A DNA stretch of 64,000 nucleotides from Ignavibacteriota bacterium. Lineage in GTDB: Bacteria > Bacteroidota > Ignavibacteria > Ignavibacteriales > Ignavibacteriaceae. The notes under the pieces were generated by a model, which worked only from the letters and a program-made list of their open reading frames with translations, did no database searches and was not told where the DNA came from. This document shows positions 16,926 to 27,136 of this stretch, one piece after another (the first letter of the stretch is position 1; the number at the start of each line of letters is the position of its first letter). Location of the stretch: positions 3,147,001-3,211,000 of the forward strand of contig CP053446.1 in NCBI GenBank assembly GCA_013285405.1, in the 5' to 3' direction. Position numbers and translations under genes: made by a program.

Positions 16926-18137
16926 ATGATAAGATTTCTTACTGCTGGTGAATCACACGGAAAAGCACTAATAACTATTGTTGAAGGATTTCCTTCCAAC
17001 ATATCAATTTCTTCTGACTATATAAATCTTCAACTTAAACGAAGACAGTCCGGTTATGGAAGAGGTTCAAGAATGAAAATTGAATCAGATACAGTACAAA
17101 TATTAAGCGGTGTTAGATTTGGAAAAACATTGGGCTCACCAATTTCGTTTTTAATTGAGAACAAAGACTGGATCAATTGGCAGGAGATAATGAATACGGA
17201 AACACAAAAAGGTCATATTGATAAAATTACAATTCCACGCCCCGGGCATGCGGATTTGGTTAGTGTAACAAAATATAATTTTAGTGATATAAGAAATTCT
17301 ATTGAACGATCCAGTGCGAGAGAAACAGCAGCAAGAGTAGCAGCAGGTTCAGTTGCGCGGAAATTTCTTGAACACTTTGGAATTTTTATTGGTAGTTGCG
17401 TCGAGAGTATTGGCAGTATTTACTCAGCAACTGATTATTACACCAAATTACTTCAAAATAAATTTCCTTTATTGAAATCTGCTGCAATGGTTTCTGCAAA
17501 AGCTGATAAAAGTTCAGTAAGAGTTTTGGACAATTCGCAGGAAAATAAAATCATAAAAAAAATAAAATCAATTAAGAAAAAAGGCGATACACTCGGTGGT
17601 ACTTTTATAACAGTTGCAACAGGTATTCCACCTGGCTTAGGAAGTTTTATGCATTATGACAGAAAACTCGATGCAGATATTGCGTTTAATATTATGTCAG
17701 TAAATGCTGTTAAAGCTGTGGAAATCGGAAATGGTTTTGAAAGCTCTCAGTTATCCGGTTCACAGGTTCATGATGAAATAATCGTGAAAGAAAAAAAAAT
17801 CGAAAGGAAGACAAATTTTGCCGGCGGAATTGAAGGTGGAATTTCTACAGGACTCCCAATTCTGGTAAGGACTGCAATGAAACCAATTTCAACTCTTGCA
17901 AAACCACTCAATACTATTGATCTGAGTACGTTGAAGAAAGTCAAATCGCGCTACGAGCGAAGTGATTTTATTGCAGTACCAGCCTGTTCTGTTATTGCTG
18001 AGAGTATTCTTGCATGGGTAATTGCAAAACATTTTCTTATGAAGTTTGGCGGTGATTCTATTGAAGAGACTTTTGATAATTTTAAATCATACAAAAGAAA
18101 ATATCTCCAAAGAGTAAAAACGGGATTCAGGAAATAA
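16926..18137 (+). CDS. aroC: Chorismate synthase, 403 aa
   Basis: Last step of the shikimate pathway: EPSP to chorismate, using reduced FMN. Family signatures are visible: FLTAGESHGKALITIVEGFP at the N-terminus, RRQSGYGRGSRM (residues about 38-49), RSSARETAARVAAGSVARKF (about 124-143) and GGIEGGISTGLPI near residue 300. The length fits the family. TATATTTG about 25 bp upstream may be its promoter. It touches the next gene directly (stop at 18137, start at 18138), so the two are co-transcribed. The chorismate it makes feeds pabBC at 43957. Confidence 0.95.
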   Translation: MIRFLTAGESHGKALITIVEGFPSNISISSDYINLQLKRRQSGYGRGSRMKIESDTVQILSGVRFGKTLGSPISFLIENKDWINWQEIMNTETQKGHIDKITIPRPGHADLVSVTKYNFSDIRNSIERSSARETAARVAAGSVARKFLEHFGIFIGSCVESIGSIYSATDYYTKLLQNKFPLLKSAAMVSAKADKSSVRVLDNSQENKIIKKIKSIKKKGDTLGGTFITVATGIPPGLGSFMHYDRKLDADIAFNIMSVNAVKAVEIGNGFESSQLSGSQVHDEIIVKEKKIERKTNFAGGIEGGISTGLPILVRTAMKPISTLAKPLNTIDLSTLKKVKSRYERSDFIAVPACSVIAESILAWVIAKHFLMKFGGDSIEETFDNFKSYKRKYLQRVKTGFRK

Positions 18138-18779
18138 ATGCTTAAAATAAAATTATTTACATTCAACATGTTTTCTGAAAATACGATTATCATTTGGGAT
18201 GACGAGTCTCGTGATGCTGCAATTGTCGATCCGGGAACTTCGTCTTCGACTGAAGAGAACGAACTGTTAAGTTTTATTTCATCAAAGGATTTACGAATCA
18301 AGTATCTCATCAACACACATTGTCACATTGATCACATCCTCGGATGCAGCTTTGTAAAGGAAAAGTTTAATCCTGTTTACTATGCACCTGAACTTGATTT
18401 GCCATTACTGGATAACGCACAGCATCAGGCTCAAATGTTTGATCTTGATATTGATCAACCTCCAATACCAGATAAACTGATAACTGAACAAACAGAAATT
18501 ATGATTGGTGAATCGAAACTTCAATTTCTGTTTACACCGGGACATACACCCGGGGAATTTTGTATTTACATCGGGGAAGAAAAAATCTGTGTTACCGGTG
18601 ATGTATTATTTAAAGAAAGCATCGGTAGAACTGATTTATGGGGTGGAAACTATGAAACTTTACTCAATTCAATTCACGAAAAATTATTTTTGTTGCCGGA
18701 TGATGTTATAATTTATCCGGGTCACGGTGAACCAAGTACAATCGGATATGAAAAACAAAATAATCCATTTCTTGTATAA
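18138..18779 (+). CDS. Metallo-beta-lactamase-fold hydrolase (glyoxalase II-like), 213 aa
   Basis: A zinc hydrolase with the motif THCHIDH (metal ligands His61, His63, Asp65 and His66), a second ligand region FTPGHTPG and the bridging Asp in VTGDVLF, and a final YPGHGEP. This set is typical of the small YcbL/glyoxalase-II-like family acting on thioesters or peroxides. The start abuts the stop of aroC. The true substrate is unknown. Confidence 0.9.
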   Translation: MLKIKLFTFNMFSENTIIIWDDESRDAAIVDPGTSSSTEENELLSFISSKDLRIKYLINTHCHIDHILGCSFVKEKFNPVYYAPELDLPLLDNAQHQAQMFDLDIDQPPIPDKLITEQTEIMIGESKLQFLFTPGHTPGEFCIYIGEEKICVTGDVLFKESIGRTDLWGGNYETLLNSIHEKLFLLPDDVIIYPGHGEPSTIGYEKQNNPFLV

Positions 18780-18815
18780 CTAAAAGAATTTTTAAACTTT
18801 TCAACGGTGCGTGAT

Positions 18816-20360
18816 ATGAAAGCAAAAATAGATAAGCTATTAAAATTAAAAGATGAAGCAAGACTTGGTGGTGGTGAAGACAGGATAAAAAGCCAGCACG
18901 AAAAAGGTAAGCTAACTGCTCGTGAACGAATTGAATTATTAGTTGACGAAGGCAGTTTCGAAGAAGTTGATATGTTTGTCAAGCACCGCGCAAAAGATTT
19001 TGGTCTCGATAATCAGCATTATCCGGGGGATGGTGTTGTTACTGGTTTCGCAAAAATTGATGGAAGACAGATTGCATTATTTAGCCAAGATTTTACTGTG
19101 TTTGGTGGTTCTCTTTCTGAAGCACACGCCGAGAAGATTGTAAAAGTGATGAAGATGGCGATGAAAGCCGGAATACCTATTATTGGATTAAACGATTCTG
19201 GTGGTGCACGAATTCAGGAAGGAGTTGTCAGTCTTGGTGGTTACGCAGATATATTTCTGCTGAACACACTTGCTTCAGGTGTTGTTCCTCAGATTTCAGT
19301 AATACTCGGTCCATGTGCAGGTGGTGCTGTTTACTCACCGGCAATTACTGATTTTGTTTTTATGGTGAAGCAAACAAGTTACATGTTTGTAACCGGACCA
19401 AATGTTGTTAAAACCGTCACGCACGAAGATGTAACCTTCGAGGACCTCGGTGGTGCTGAAACACACGCAAGTAAAAGCGGAGTGGCTCATTTTATATTCG
19501 AGAATGAAATTGAAACTTTACTTAATGTGAGAAAGTTAGTTAGTTATCTTCCATTGAATTATAGAGATAAAAGTCCTGAAAAATCCTATGATCAAAATAA
19601 ACTTAGTGCTGAATCAAAACTTGATGATATAATTCCTGATAATCCTAACAAACCATATAATATGAAACAGATAATTTTTTTGCTCGCCGACGATCAGGAA
19701 TTTCTCGAAGTTCACCAATATTATGCTGAGAATATTATCTGTGGCTTTTGTAGAATTGGAGGAATGTCAATCGGTGTTATTGCAAATCAGCCTGAAGTTT
19801 TAGCCGGAGTACTGGATATCAACGCTTCAACCAAAGCTGCTCGCTTTGTGAGATTTTGTGACGCATTTAATATTCCGATGCTTGTACTCGAAGATGTTCC
19901 TGGCTTCTTACCCGGTACAGAACAAGAGTGGAATGGTATTATTCGGCACGGCGCAAAACTGTTGTTTGCTTTTTCCGAAGCAACAGTTCCTAAAGTAACA
20001 GTTATCATACGAAAAGCTTATGGAGGTGCGTATGATGTAATGAATTCTAAACATATCCGTGGTGATTTTAATTTCGCCTGGCCTTCAGCGGAAATTGCAG
20101 TTATGGGACCAAAGGGTGCAGTTGAAATTATATTTAAGAAGGAAATTTCTAAAGCATCTGATCCTGAAGCGGAGATTGAAAAAAAATTATCTGAGTATAT
20201 AGAAAAATTTGCTAATCCTTACATAACTGCCGAGAGAGGTTACGTTGATGATGTAATAGTTCCCAATGAGACTAAACAAAGGCTGATAAACGCATTTAAT
20301 TTACTTCGCACAAAAGTTGATACAAATCCAAAGAAGAAGCACGGGAATATTCCTTTATAA
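18816..20360 (+). CDS. Acyl-CoA carboxylase carboxyltransferase (beta) subunit, 514 aa
   Basis: Transfers carboxyl from biotin to propionyl- or acetyl-CoA, or acts as the alpha subunit of methylmalonyl-CoA decarboxylase. It has the two crotonase-like halves: [19 protein letters not shown] (about residues 130-148) and [13 protein letters not shown] in the first, and [20 protein letters not shown] and [20 protein letters not shown] in the second. The length matches PccB/MmdA. I use ATG 18816 rather than the GTG nine bases earlier, since [15 protein letters not shown] is the usual beginning. No biotin carboxylase or carrier gene lies in the window, so the exact complex stays open. Confidence 0.92.
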   Translation: MKAKIDKLLKLKDEARLGGGEDRIKSQHEKGKLTARERIELLVDEGSFEEVDMFVKHRAKDFGLDNQHYPGDGVVTGFAKIDGRQIALFSQDFTVFGGSLSEAHAEKIVKVMKMAMKAGIPIIGLNDSGGARIQEGVVSLGGYADIFLLNTLASGVVPQISVILGPCAGGAVYSPAITDFVFMVKQTSYMFVTGPNVVKTVTHEDVTFEDLGGAETHASKSGVAHFIFENEIETLLNVRKLVSYLPLNYRDKSPEKSYDQNKLSAESKLDDIIPDNPNKPYNMKQIIFLLADDQEFLEVHQYYAENIICGFCRIGGMSIGVIANQPEVLAGVLDINASTKAARFVRFCDAFNIPMLVLEDVPGFLPGTEQEWNGIIRHGAKLLFAFSEATVPKVTVIIRKAYGGAYDVMNSKHIRGDFNFAWPSAEIAVMGPKGAVEIIFKKEISKASDPEAEIEKKLSEYIEKFANPYITAERGYVDDVIVPNETKQRLINAFNLLRTKVDTNPKKKHGNIPL

Positions 20361-20411
20361 CAGATAACCATTTGTTGTAGGAAGAGTTATAGAAAACATT
20401 TGATTTTCCAC

Positions 20412-20442
20412 TTGATAAAGGATATATTAACCGCTAAATTTG
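20412..20442 (+). promoter_or_regulatory. Bacteroidota-type promoter before the transglycosylase gene
   Basis: TTG at 20412-20414 and TAAATTTG at 20435-20442 (consensus TAnnTTTG), separated by 20 nt, close to the 19-nt consensus spacing. The element overlaps the upstream TTG codon at 20440, which supports the ATG at 20473 as the real start. Confidence 0.55.
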
Positions 20443-20472
20443 TCAAACTTAAATTTAAACCAGAGAGAACAT

Positions 20473-23457
20473 ATGAGGCTTAACTTACTAAAGTTACCAA
20501 TTATACTTTCGCTGATTGCATTTCTGTATTCATGTAGTGGAAGTGACGAGATTACCCAAAAAAAGGATGATGCACTCAACAACAAAGGTAATGTTGTTGT
20601 AGAAATGCTTGAACAAGCCAGACAATTCTATTTAACCGCGCTTGAAAAACAAAAAGCAAATCAAATTGAAGAAGCTGTCCAGAGTTATGAATCGGCACTT
20701 AGAATAATTAATAACCTTAGTTATTATCCTGGTGTTGATAATAATGACGCTTACATAGAACTCGAAACGTCAATAATTGAGGATTATAAATCTTATGTAG
20801 ATGGATTGCAGGAACTTCCTCCTGGTGTATCGCTTGCAGCACTTGAAGAATGGATGAAGGGTTACGTTCCTGAAATCGAGTTGTCTGAAAATATTAATGA
20901 CGAGAGAGAAATTATTCCGGCAGATATTCCGCTTGAAGTAAATGGATACGTTGAACAATATCTTACCTACTTTACCGGTAAGGGTGAAAAATCTATGCAA
21001 TTATGGCTGGAGAGATCAGGCAAATATTTTCCAATGATGTCAAATATATTTGCAACTGAAGGCGTGCCTAAACAACTTATCTATTTAAGTATGATGGAAA
21101 GCGGATTGAATCCGACTGCTCGATCGTGGGCAAGAGCTGTCGGTTTATGGCAATTCATAAAATCCACCGGAAATCTTTATGGATTGGATGGAAATTTTTA
21201 TTTCGATGAGAGAAGAGATCCTGTAAAATCAACTACTGCTGCAGCAAGACATTTGAAAGATTTATACACATCATTAGGTGATTGGTATCTCGCTCTTGCA
21301 GCTTATAACTGCGGTGAAGGACGCGTAAGGCGGGCGATACAAAAATCCGGAGCTAATGATTTCTGGTCGATGAGAAAGTATCTTCCAAAAGAAACAAGAA
21401 ATTATGTCCCACAATACATCGCAGTTTGCCTGATTGCAATGGATCCGGTTGCATACGGTTTCAGCAATATAAACTTCCACAGACCTCATGAATTTCAAAC
21501 ATATAACGTGCCCGGTGCTGTTGATTTGGGATATCTTGCAACAGTGGCTGGAACTGATCTTGAAACACTTCAGGATATGAATCCGGAACTTACTCAACTC
21601 AGTACGCCACCTGATTTTCCTGGCGGATATCCACTTAAAATTCCCAAAGGATCGTTAGAACAATTTTCAGCGCAGATGCAGAACATACCTGAAACTGCAA
21701 GAAGAACATTTCTTGTTCACGAGGTCAGGAAAGGCGAAACACTCAGTAAAATCTCCAAGAAATATGGAGTATCTATTTATGAACTCGCTGATGCAAATAA
21801 TATTTCAACTAAATCAAAATTATATGTTGGCGTGCCGTTGAGGATACCTGTTCTGGTCAATCCAAATGAAAATGACTATTCATACAATACAGATGTTACT
21901 GTTGCACAGGATAATGGAAATAATACAGATCAGGAATATGTATCGCCGTACCTTTCTTTAAATGGAGATAGTGAGATAACAAATTCTGATGAAAGCATTG
22001 TAGATGTTTCTTTATCTGGTGAAGATAGTAGTCAGAATGAATCCTTAATCTCAGAATCTCTTGTGGAAGAAAAAGAATTGATAGGAACTATTGAGGCTAT
22101 CATTCCAGAAGGATTTGTTGCTGTAAATTATCGTGTCAAGAAGGATGATAGTTTATTAGGTATCGCTGATTTATTTAGTTCAAGAGTCAGCGACGTAAGA
22201 AACTGGAATAATATACCATACACTTCATCTATCAGAGTTGGTCAGCAGTTAACGATTTATGTCCCTCAGGATAGACAAGAGTATTATGCTAGTTTGGATA
22301 AAAGTACTGAGATCGAGGAGAAAGCTCCAGAAAATTATACCGAGACCACCAAATCTTCTTATGTATATCATAAAATAAGCAGAGGTGAAAATCTGGGTCT
22401 TATCGCAACTCAATATGGTGTAAGTATTGCCGCTATAAAAGAGTGGAATAATTTAAGTTCCAATAAAATTGTTGCGGGTAAAAAATTAAAAATTTATACT
22501 GATAAAGATTATGCGCCGATTAGTTCTGATCTGACATCAAAAAATACTAAGGGCAATGTTTACTATTATAAAGTAAAAAAAGGTGATACGATAAGTGAGA
22601 TAGCAGAAAGATATCACATTTCGGTTTCGGAGATAAAGAATTGGAATAACCTGAAAAGTAATAATATAATAGCAGGAAAAACTTTGAAGATTTTCTCCAA
22701 TGAAACTTCCGAATCCCTCGTTGAATCTACAAGTTCTGAATCTGAAAATGTAAATTATCATAAAATTAAAAGTGGTGAAACTATCGGACAAATTGCAGAG
22801 GAATATAAAGTTTCGTCATCAAGCATTCGTGAGTGGAATAATTTAAACAGCGATAAAATTATTGCCGGAACCACTTTAAAGATTTACTCTGATTCATCAC
22901 CTAAAACTGAGAAAGAAATTATTTCTTCTAAAAATGAACTTAATGGTGAATCAATTACTCATCAAATTCAATCTGGTGAGACAATCATCGGAATCTCAGC
23001 ATTATATGGTGTATCTGTTGATGAGATTAAAAGATGGAATAATTTGAATAGCAGTAAAATAGTTGCAGGAAAAAATCTGATAATTTATTCTACTGGTAAT
23101 CATCAGAAGGATACAACTCCGAAGATTACTCAGAAATCAAATGAAGCTAAAATTCATAAAGTTAAGAAAGGTGAAACTCTCAGTGGGATTGCAGATAATT
23201 ATCGAGTTACGATTTCCAGCTTGCAAAAGTTGAACAATATCAGCGGTAATAAAATAATTGCAGGACAGGAAATAAAAATTCCTAACTCGACAGATGTTAA
23301 AACAAAATCAAAGAATGACGACTATCATATTGTTGAAAATGGAGAGACGCTTTATTCAATTGCGATTATGTATAACACATCAGTTCAGAAAATAAAAACA
23401 TTGAATCATCTTTCAAGCAGTAAAATTATTGTTGGTCAGAAATTAAAAGTTGGTTGA
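20473..23457 (+). CDS. mltD: MltD-like membrane-bound lytic transglycosylase with eight LysM repeats, 994 aa
   Basis: Cleaves peptidoglycan to 1,6-anhydromuropeptides from the outer membrane. Start at ATG 20473, preceded by GAGAGAAC; the open frame extends 33 bases further to a TTG lying in the promoter. The N-terminus [21 protein letters not shown] is a lipoprotein signal. The SLT domain spans about residues 185-310 with catalytic Glu209 (MMESGLNP), then AVGLWQFI and [12 protein letters not shown]. From about residue 411 onward there are eight LysM modules, most with the phrase IKxWNNLxSxKIxAGxxLKIY; linkers are Ser/Thr/Asn-rich. MltD usually has far fewer LysM modules, so this copy is expanded. 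Monocistronic by its surroundings. Confidence 0.9.
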   Translation: MRLNLLKLPIILSLIAFLYSCSGSDEITQKKDDALNNKGNVVVEMLEQARQFYLTALEKQKANQIEEAVQSYESALRIINNLSYYPGVDNNDAYIELETSIIEDYKSYVDGLQELPPGVSLAALEEWMKGYVPEIELSENINDEREIIPADIPLEVNGYVEQYLTYFTGKGEKSMQLWLERSGKYFPMMSNIFATEGVPKQLIYLSMMESGLNPTARSWARAVGLWQFIKSTGNLYGLDGNFYFDERRDPVKSTTAAARHLKDLYTSLGDWYLALAAYNCGEGRVRRAIQKSGANDFWSMRKYLPKETRNYVPQYIAVCLIAMDPVAYGFSNINFHRPHEFQTYNVPGAVDLGYLATVAGTDLETLQDMNPELTQLSTPPDFPGGYPLKIPKGSLEQFSAQMQNIPETARRTFLVHEVRKGETLSKISKKYGVSIYELADANNISTKSKLYVGVPLRIPVLVNPNENDYSYNTDVTVAQDNGNNTDQEYVSPYLSLNGDSEITNSDESIVDVSLSGEDSSQNESLISESLVEEKELIGTIEAIIPEGFVAVNYRVKKDDSLLGIADLFSSRVSDVRNWNNIPYTSSIRVGQQLTIYVPQDRQEYYASLDKSTEIEEKAPENYTETTKSSYVYHKISRGENLGLIATQYGVSIAAIKEWNNLSSNKIVAGKKLKIYTDKDYAPISSDLTSKNTKGNVYYYKVKKGDTISEIAERYHISVSEIKNWNNLKSNNIIAGKTLKIFSNETSESLVESTSSESENVNYHKIKSGETIGQIAEEYKVSSSSIREWNNLNSDKIIAGTTLKIYSDSSPKTEKEIISSKNELNGESITHQIQSGETIIGISALYGVSVDEIKRWNNLNSSKIVAGKNLIIYSTGNHQKDTTPKITQKSNEAKIHKVKKGETLSGIADNYRVTISSLQKLNNISGNKIIAGQEIKIPNSTDVKTKSKNDDYHIVENGETLYSIAIMYNTSVQKIKTLNHLSSSKIIVGQKLKVG

Positions 23458-23518
23458 TTTCGTAGCTTTGATTGATTAAATTTATTGTAAGCATAATTAG
23501 TTCTTTTTATTTTTTACA

Positions 23519-23630
23519 GAGCCGTTAGGGGTGTTATTCCAAGCCGATCCGTTAAAAGCCGGATAAATGGGATGACTGAGATAATACCCTAACACCTGAT
23601 CTGGATAATGCCAGCGTAGGAAAACGGGCT
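23519..23630 (+). promoter_or_regulatory. TPP (thi-box) riboswitch
   Basis: Contains the conserved thi-box parts in order: AGGGGTG (23527-23533), CTGAGA (23576-23581), ACCCT, then CTGATCTGGATAATGCCAGC and GTAGG (23597-23620). P1 is AGCCGTT (23520-23526) with AACGGGCT (23623-23630). It lies upstream of the TonB receptor, thiN and symporter genes and so controls thiamine uptake by TPP. Confidence 0.95.
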
Positions 23631-23664
23631 AACTTAATATTTGCAGAAGATCGAAAAAGATTTT

Positions 23665-23689
23665 AGCCGTTGTTTCAAACGGCTTTTTT
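23665..23689 (+). terminator. Riboswitch-controlled intrinsic terminator
   Basis: Stem AGCCGTT (23665-23671) and AACGGCT (23678-23684) with a 6-nt loop and six Ts. The 5' arm is identical to the 5' strand of riboswitch P1, so the P1 3' strand (23623-23630) can pair with either. TPP binding would lock P1 and release this terminator. Confidence 0.85.
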
Positions 23690-23708
23690 GTTTTAAAGGA
23701 AACAGAAT

Positions 23709-26213
23709 ATGAAAATCTTAATCATTCTTTTGTGGTTTATATCAGTCTGTGTTTCAGCACAGCAAATTTCTTTCTCAGGAAAAGTTGTAGATGCAGAAAC
23801 TGAGCTACCGTTAGAAAATGTAAATATCAGTGTCTCTTCAAAACCTGGTGTCGGAACATTTACCGATAGTGCGGGATTATTTACTTTAACTAACCGCGTT
23901 GAAAATACAGATACTTTGTTAGTATCGGCGATAGGTTATGAAACCGGAGTTATCACTTTATCTTCATTGTTGAAATTTACTGTTGATCAACCAACAGATA
24001 AAAAAATATTTTATACATTCCATCTCAATCAGCAAGTTATTTCTTCCCAAACCGTTTTTGTTGAGGCTGCAATTGGCAGGAAAGGAATTACACCACTCGC
24101 ATTCGATCAGATTAAAGGAAAAGAGATTGAGAAAACTTATACAGTTTATGATATCCCAAAATATCTGAGTGAACTTCCTTCAACCACATTTTATTCTGAA
24201 AGCGGAAATAGTATTGGATACAACTATTTAAGTATTAGAGGATTTGATCAGAGAAGAATTGCTGTTTCAGTAAATGGTATTCCGCAAAATGATCCTGAAG
24301 ATCATAATGTTTATTGGCTGGATTTTCCTGATCTTCTTGCAAGTACAGAATTAATTCAGGTACAAAGAGGCGCAGGTTCAGGAGTTTTTGGATATCCTGC
24401 AATCGGTGGATCGATAAATATTATTACTTCAAATTTTTCGAACAAGCCAAAACTGGAACTTTCAACATCGTATGGTTCTTATGTTACCAGAAAATATACT
24501 GTTGCACTTTCCAGCGGACTGATTGATAAAAAATATTCCTTTTATGCCAAGCTTGGACAAATTCTCAGTTCGGGTTATAAAGAACAGTCGTGGGTAAATT
24601 TCAGAAGTTATTTTTTATCGGCAGTACGTTACGATAAAAAAGTAACAACTCAACTTAATTTTTATGGAGGACCTATTGCAGATGGGCTTGCATATACTGG
24701 TATAGCGAAGTTTGCTGTAAAAGATAAAAAATTGAGAAGAAAAAATTATTCTTATTGGGAAGCGGATTCTTCCTCATACACTTACACAGTTCAGCGAAGA
24801 CCGGAAGAAATTGAAAATTTTTCTCAACCTCACTTCGAGCTATTGAACGATTGGCAAATATCAGAAAAAGTAAAAATGAATTCGGCTCTTTTTTTAGTTT
24901 TGGGTGATGGTTCTTTTGATTATGATGGTTCCTGGTCAATTTATTACGATGATTATTTTAGATTGAATGAAAATGGATTTGACACAAGTTATGTTCCGAC
25001 AAATGCTTTGATTCATGCTCAGGTCAATAATAAACAATATGGTTGGATGCCAAGATTTAGTCTGCAGCATAAAAATGGAATATTACTTTTTGGTGCTGAA
25101 TTCAGAAAACATAATTCAATTCATTGGGGAAGTATTGGTTACGCTGATAATCTTCCGCCCGGAGTTTCTCCTGAATATCAATATTATTCTTATGAAGGCG
25201 AAAAGAATATTTATAGTTTATTTGTGAATGAATCTTATCAGCTTGATAATAAATGGAATCTGTTAGGCGAACTTCAACTAGCATATCACAAATACAGATT
25301 ATACAATGAAGAATACGTTGGGACTGATTTTACTGTCAGTGATTTATTTTTTAATCCTCGTATTGGAATTAATTATAAACCGATTCAGCCATTAAATATT
25401 TATTTTTCTTTTGCAAGAGTTTCCCGTGAACCAAGATTAAAAGAATATTATGACGCTGCTGAATCAAGCGGAGGAGAAGTTCCTCAATTTAAATTAAACT
25501 CCGATGGTTCATACAATTTTGATGAACCATTAGTGCAGTCGGAAACAATGAATGATTTTGAACTTGGTGCTTCTATAATTGAAGATAATTATTCAATTAC
25601 ACTTAATCTTTTCTATATGTTGTTTAATAACGAAATTGTTAAAGATGGTCAGGTTGATAGATTTGGTCAACCAACCACAGGAAACGTTGATCGCACAGTT
25701 CATCTTGGTGCTGAACTTTCAGGAATACTGAAATTATTTGATGATAAAGTTGAACTATTCGGAAATGTTTCATTAAGTAAAAATACAATCGAGGAAGGAA
25801 AGTATTTTTTGGATTCAACAAATTTTGTTGACTTGAGTGGCAATCGAATTACGGGTTTCCCAGATTTTCTTACAAACTTTGGAATCACATTTCAGCAATC
25901 AGGATTTTACTTACGATATACTGGTAAATATGTTGGTGATTTTTATTCTGATAATTATGATGAACGTCTGGATAATTATTTAACTTACTTTCCTGGTTTT
26001 GTTGAATATTCTGATAACCTGAACAATGGATATTTTGTTTCAGATATTTTTGCGAGCTATGAATTTTATTTATTCAATACATTGACACCCTGGAAAATAT
26101 TCGGGCAAATAAATAATTTATTCGATGAACTTTACTCAGCAAATGCAATTGGCAAAGAATTTTTTCCTGCAGCCGAAAGAAACTGGCTTGCTGGAATACA
26201 GGTGGGACTGTAA
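23709..26213 (+). CDS. TonB-dependent receptor, probable thiamine/thiamine-derivative importer, 834 aa
   Basis: Outer-membrane ligand-gated channel powered by TonB. A signal peptide (1-18, ending VCVSAQ) is followed by a carboxypeptidase-regulatory-like domain (about 20-105, FSGKVVDAETELPLENVNIS), a plug (about 135-250, with IRGFDQRRIAVSVNGIPQND and VQRGAGSGVFGYPAIGGSIN) and a barrel to residue 834. It lies 20 bp after the TPP-controlled terminator and ahead of thiamine pyrophosphokinase, so thiamine is the expected ligand. This parallels the riboswitch-controlled outer-membrane receptors known in Bacteroidota. Ligand is inferred from regulation, not from the sequence of the receptor. Confidence 0.92.
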   Translation: MKILIILLWFISVCVSAQQISFSGKVVDAETELPLENVNISVSSKPGVGTFTDSAGLFTLTNRVENTDTLLVSAIGYETGVITLSSLLKFTVDQPTDKKIFYTFHLNQQVISSQTVFVEAAIGRKGITPLAFDQIKGKEIEKTYTVYDIPKYLSELPSTTFYSESGNSIGYNYLSIRGFDQRRIAVSVNGIPQNDPEDHNVYWLDFPDLLASTELIQVQRGAGSGVFGYPAIGGSINIITSNFSNKPKLELSTSYGSYVTRKYTVALSSGLIDKKYSFYAKLGQILSSGYKEQSWVNFRSYFLSAVRYDKKVTTQLNFYGGPIADGLAYTGIAKFAVKDKKLRRKNYSYWEADSSSYTYTVQRRPEEIENFSQPHFELLNDWQISEKVKMNSALFLVLGDGSFDYDGSWSIYYDDYFRLNENGFDTSYVPTNALIHAQVNNKQYGWMPRFSLQHKNGILLFGAEFRKHNSIHWGSIGYADNLPPGVSPEYQYYSYEGEKNIYSLFVNESYQLDNKWNLLGELQLAYHKYRLYNEEYVGTDFTVSDLFFNPRIGINYKPIQPLNIYFSFARVSREPRLKEYYDAAESSGGEVPQFKLNSDGSYNFDEPLVQSETMNDFELGASIIEDNYSITLNLFYMLFNNEIVKDGQVDRFGQPTTGNVDRTVHLGAELSGILKLFDDKVELFGNVSLSKNTIEEGKYFLDSTNFVDLSGNRITGFPDFLTNFGITFQQSGFYLRYTGKYVGDFYSDNYDERLDNYLTYFPGFVEYSDNLNNGYFVSDIFASYEFYLFNTLTPWKIFGQINNLFDELYSANAIGKEFFPAAERNWLAGIQVGL

Positions 26214-26220
26214 TTCATCC

Positions 26221-26285
26221 TGTCATTCTGAGGGAGTGAAATAACCGAAGAATCTCTGAGATTCTTCGCTTCGCTCAGAATGACA
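26221..26285. repeat. REP-like palindromic element
   Basis: Outer arms TGTCATTCTGAG (26221-26232) and CTCAGAATGACA (26274-26285) enclose an inner hairpin GAAGAATCT-CTG-AGATTCTTC. This is a familiar dispersed intergenic palindrome in Bacteroidota-group genomes. It begins 8 bp after the receptor stop and could act as a transcript-stabilising or attenuating stem inside the thiamine operon. Confidence 0.8.
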
Positions 26286-26300
26286 AAAAAAATAATACAT

Positions 26301-26346
26301 ATGAAAAAATGCATCATACTCGCTAATGGCAAGCCACCAAAGAAAA
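26301..26346 (+). repeat. Duplicated 5' end of thiN (gene remnant)
   Basis: These 46 bases repeat the first 46 bases of thiN (26483-26528) with only three differences, all synonymous third positions (AAT/AAC, GGC/GGT, AAG/AAA). After this point the frame runs into a REP-like element and stops at 26450. It carries its own ATG and could produce a short peptide, but is more likely a duplication remnant. Confidence 0.8.
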
Positions 26347-26365
26347 GCTTAAACACCTTTTTTTC

Positions 26366-26467
26366 AGGAATGTCTAAGCTGAACTTGTTTCAGCTTCTTA
26401 AAATAATGTTAAACGGATTTGAGATTCCGAAACAAGCTTGCCTGCTGTAAGCAGGTTCGGAATGACA
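26366..26467. repeat. Second REP-like element between the duplicated thiN starts
   Basis: Contains two hairpins: AGCTGAAC...GTTTCAGCT (left part) and TTCCGAA (26425-26431) with TTCGGAA (26456-26462) enclosing CCTGC-TGTAA-GCAGG. It ends in GGAATGACA, echoing the end of the element at 26221-26285. Confidence 0.65.
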
Positions 26468-26482
26468 TTAAGAAAAACCAAT

Positions 26483-27136
26483 ATGAAAAAATGCATCATA
26501 CTCGCTAACGGTAAACCACCAAAGAAAAAAATATTCCGGTATTTTCAGAAACTCGGTTATCAAACATTAATCTGTGCTGATGGTGGTGCAAACTCAGCTT
26601 TAAAAATGCAACTCGATCCCGATTTCATTATTGGAGATCTTGACTCAATTTCTGACGAAGCATTGAAGAGATTCAGAAACTCTGCTAATATTATCCGGTT
26701 GAAAAGACAAAACGATACTGATGTTGAAAAATGTTTAAAGTATGCCATCAAAAATAAATTTGATGATGTACTGCTTCTTGGTGCAACAGGAAACAGACTC
26801 GATCACACTTTTTGTAATCTTGGGATAGTGCTGAAATTCTTTCCTCAAATAAATATTTCTCTTGTTGCTGAAAATTCATTCCTTAAACCTTTTGAAAGAA
26901 ATGTAAATCTTAAAACACATCCAGGTGAAACCATTTCTATTTACGGTATATCTCAAAAGACTAAAATCACCTCAGTTGGTCTGAAGTATGAATTGAAAAA
27001 TAGCACACTGGCATTCGGTGTAAAAGAAAGCACAAGCAATGTTGCGAAAAAAAGAATTATAAAATTAAATATCACGGATGGGATTGTATTTGTAATCCGT
27101 GATGTTAATACAATGATGAAGCATGATCTCTTTTAG
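26483..27136 (+). CDS. thiN: Thiamine pyrophosphokinase, 217 aa
   Basis: Transfers pyrophosphate from ATP to thiamine, giving TPP directly from salvaged vitamin. The motifs ADGGANSAL, IIGDLDSIS, RQNDTDVEKCL and LGATGNRLDH are all present in order, and the C-terminal TPK_B1-binding domain is visible (SVGLKYELKNSTL). I use the ATG at 26483; the open frame extends upstream only through a REP-like repeat. It overlaps the symporter gene by 14 bp. Together with the receptor and riboswitch it forms a salvage operon. The first 46 bp are duplicated upstream at 26301. Confidence 0.93.
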   Translation: MKKCIILANGKPPKKKIFRYFQKLGYQTLICADGGANSALKMQLDPDFIIGDLDSISDEALKRFRNSANIIRLKRQNDTDVEKCLKYAIKNKFDDVLLLGATGNRLDHTFCNLGIVLKFFPQINISLVAENSFLKPFERNVNLKTHPGETISIYGISQKTKITSVGLKYELKNSTLAFGVKESTSNVAKKRIIKLNITDGIVFVIRDVNTMMKHDLF

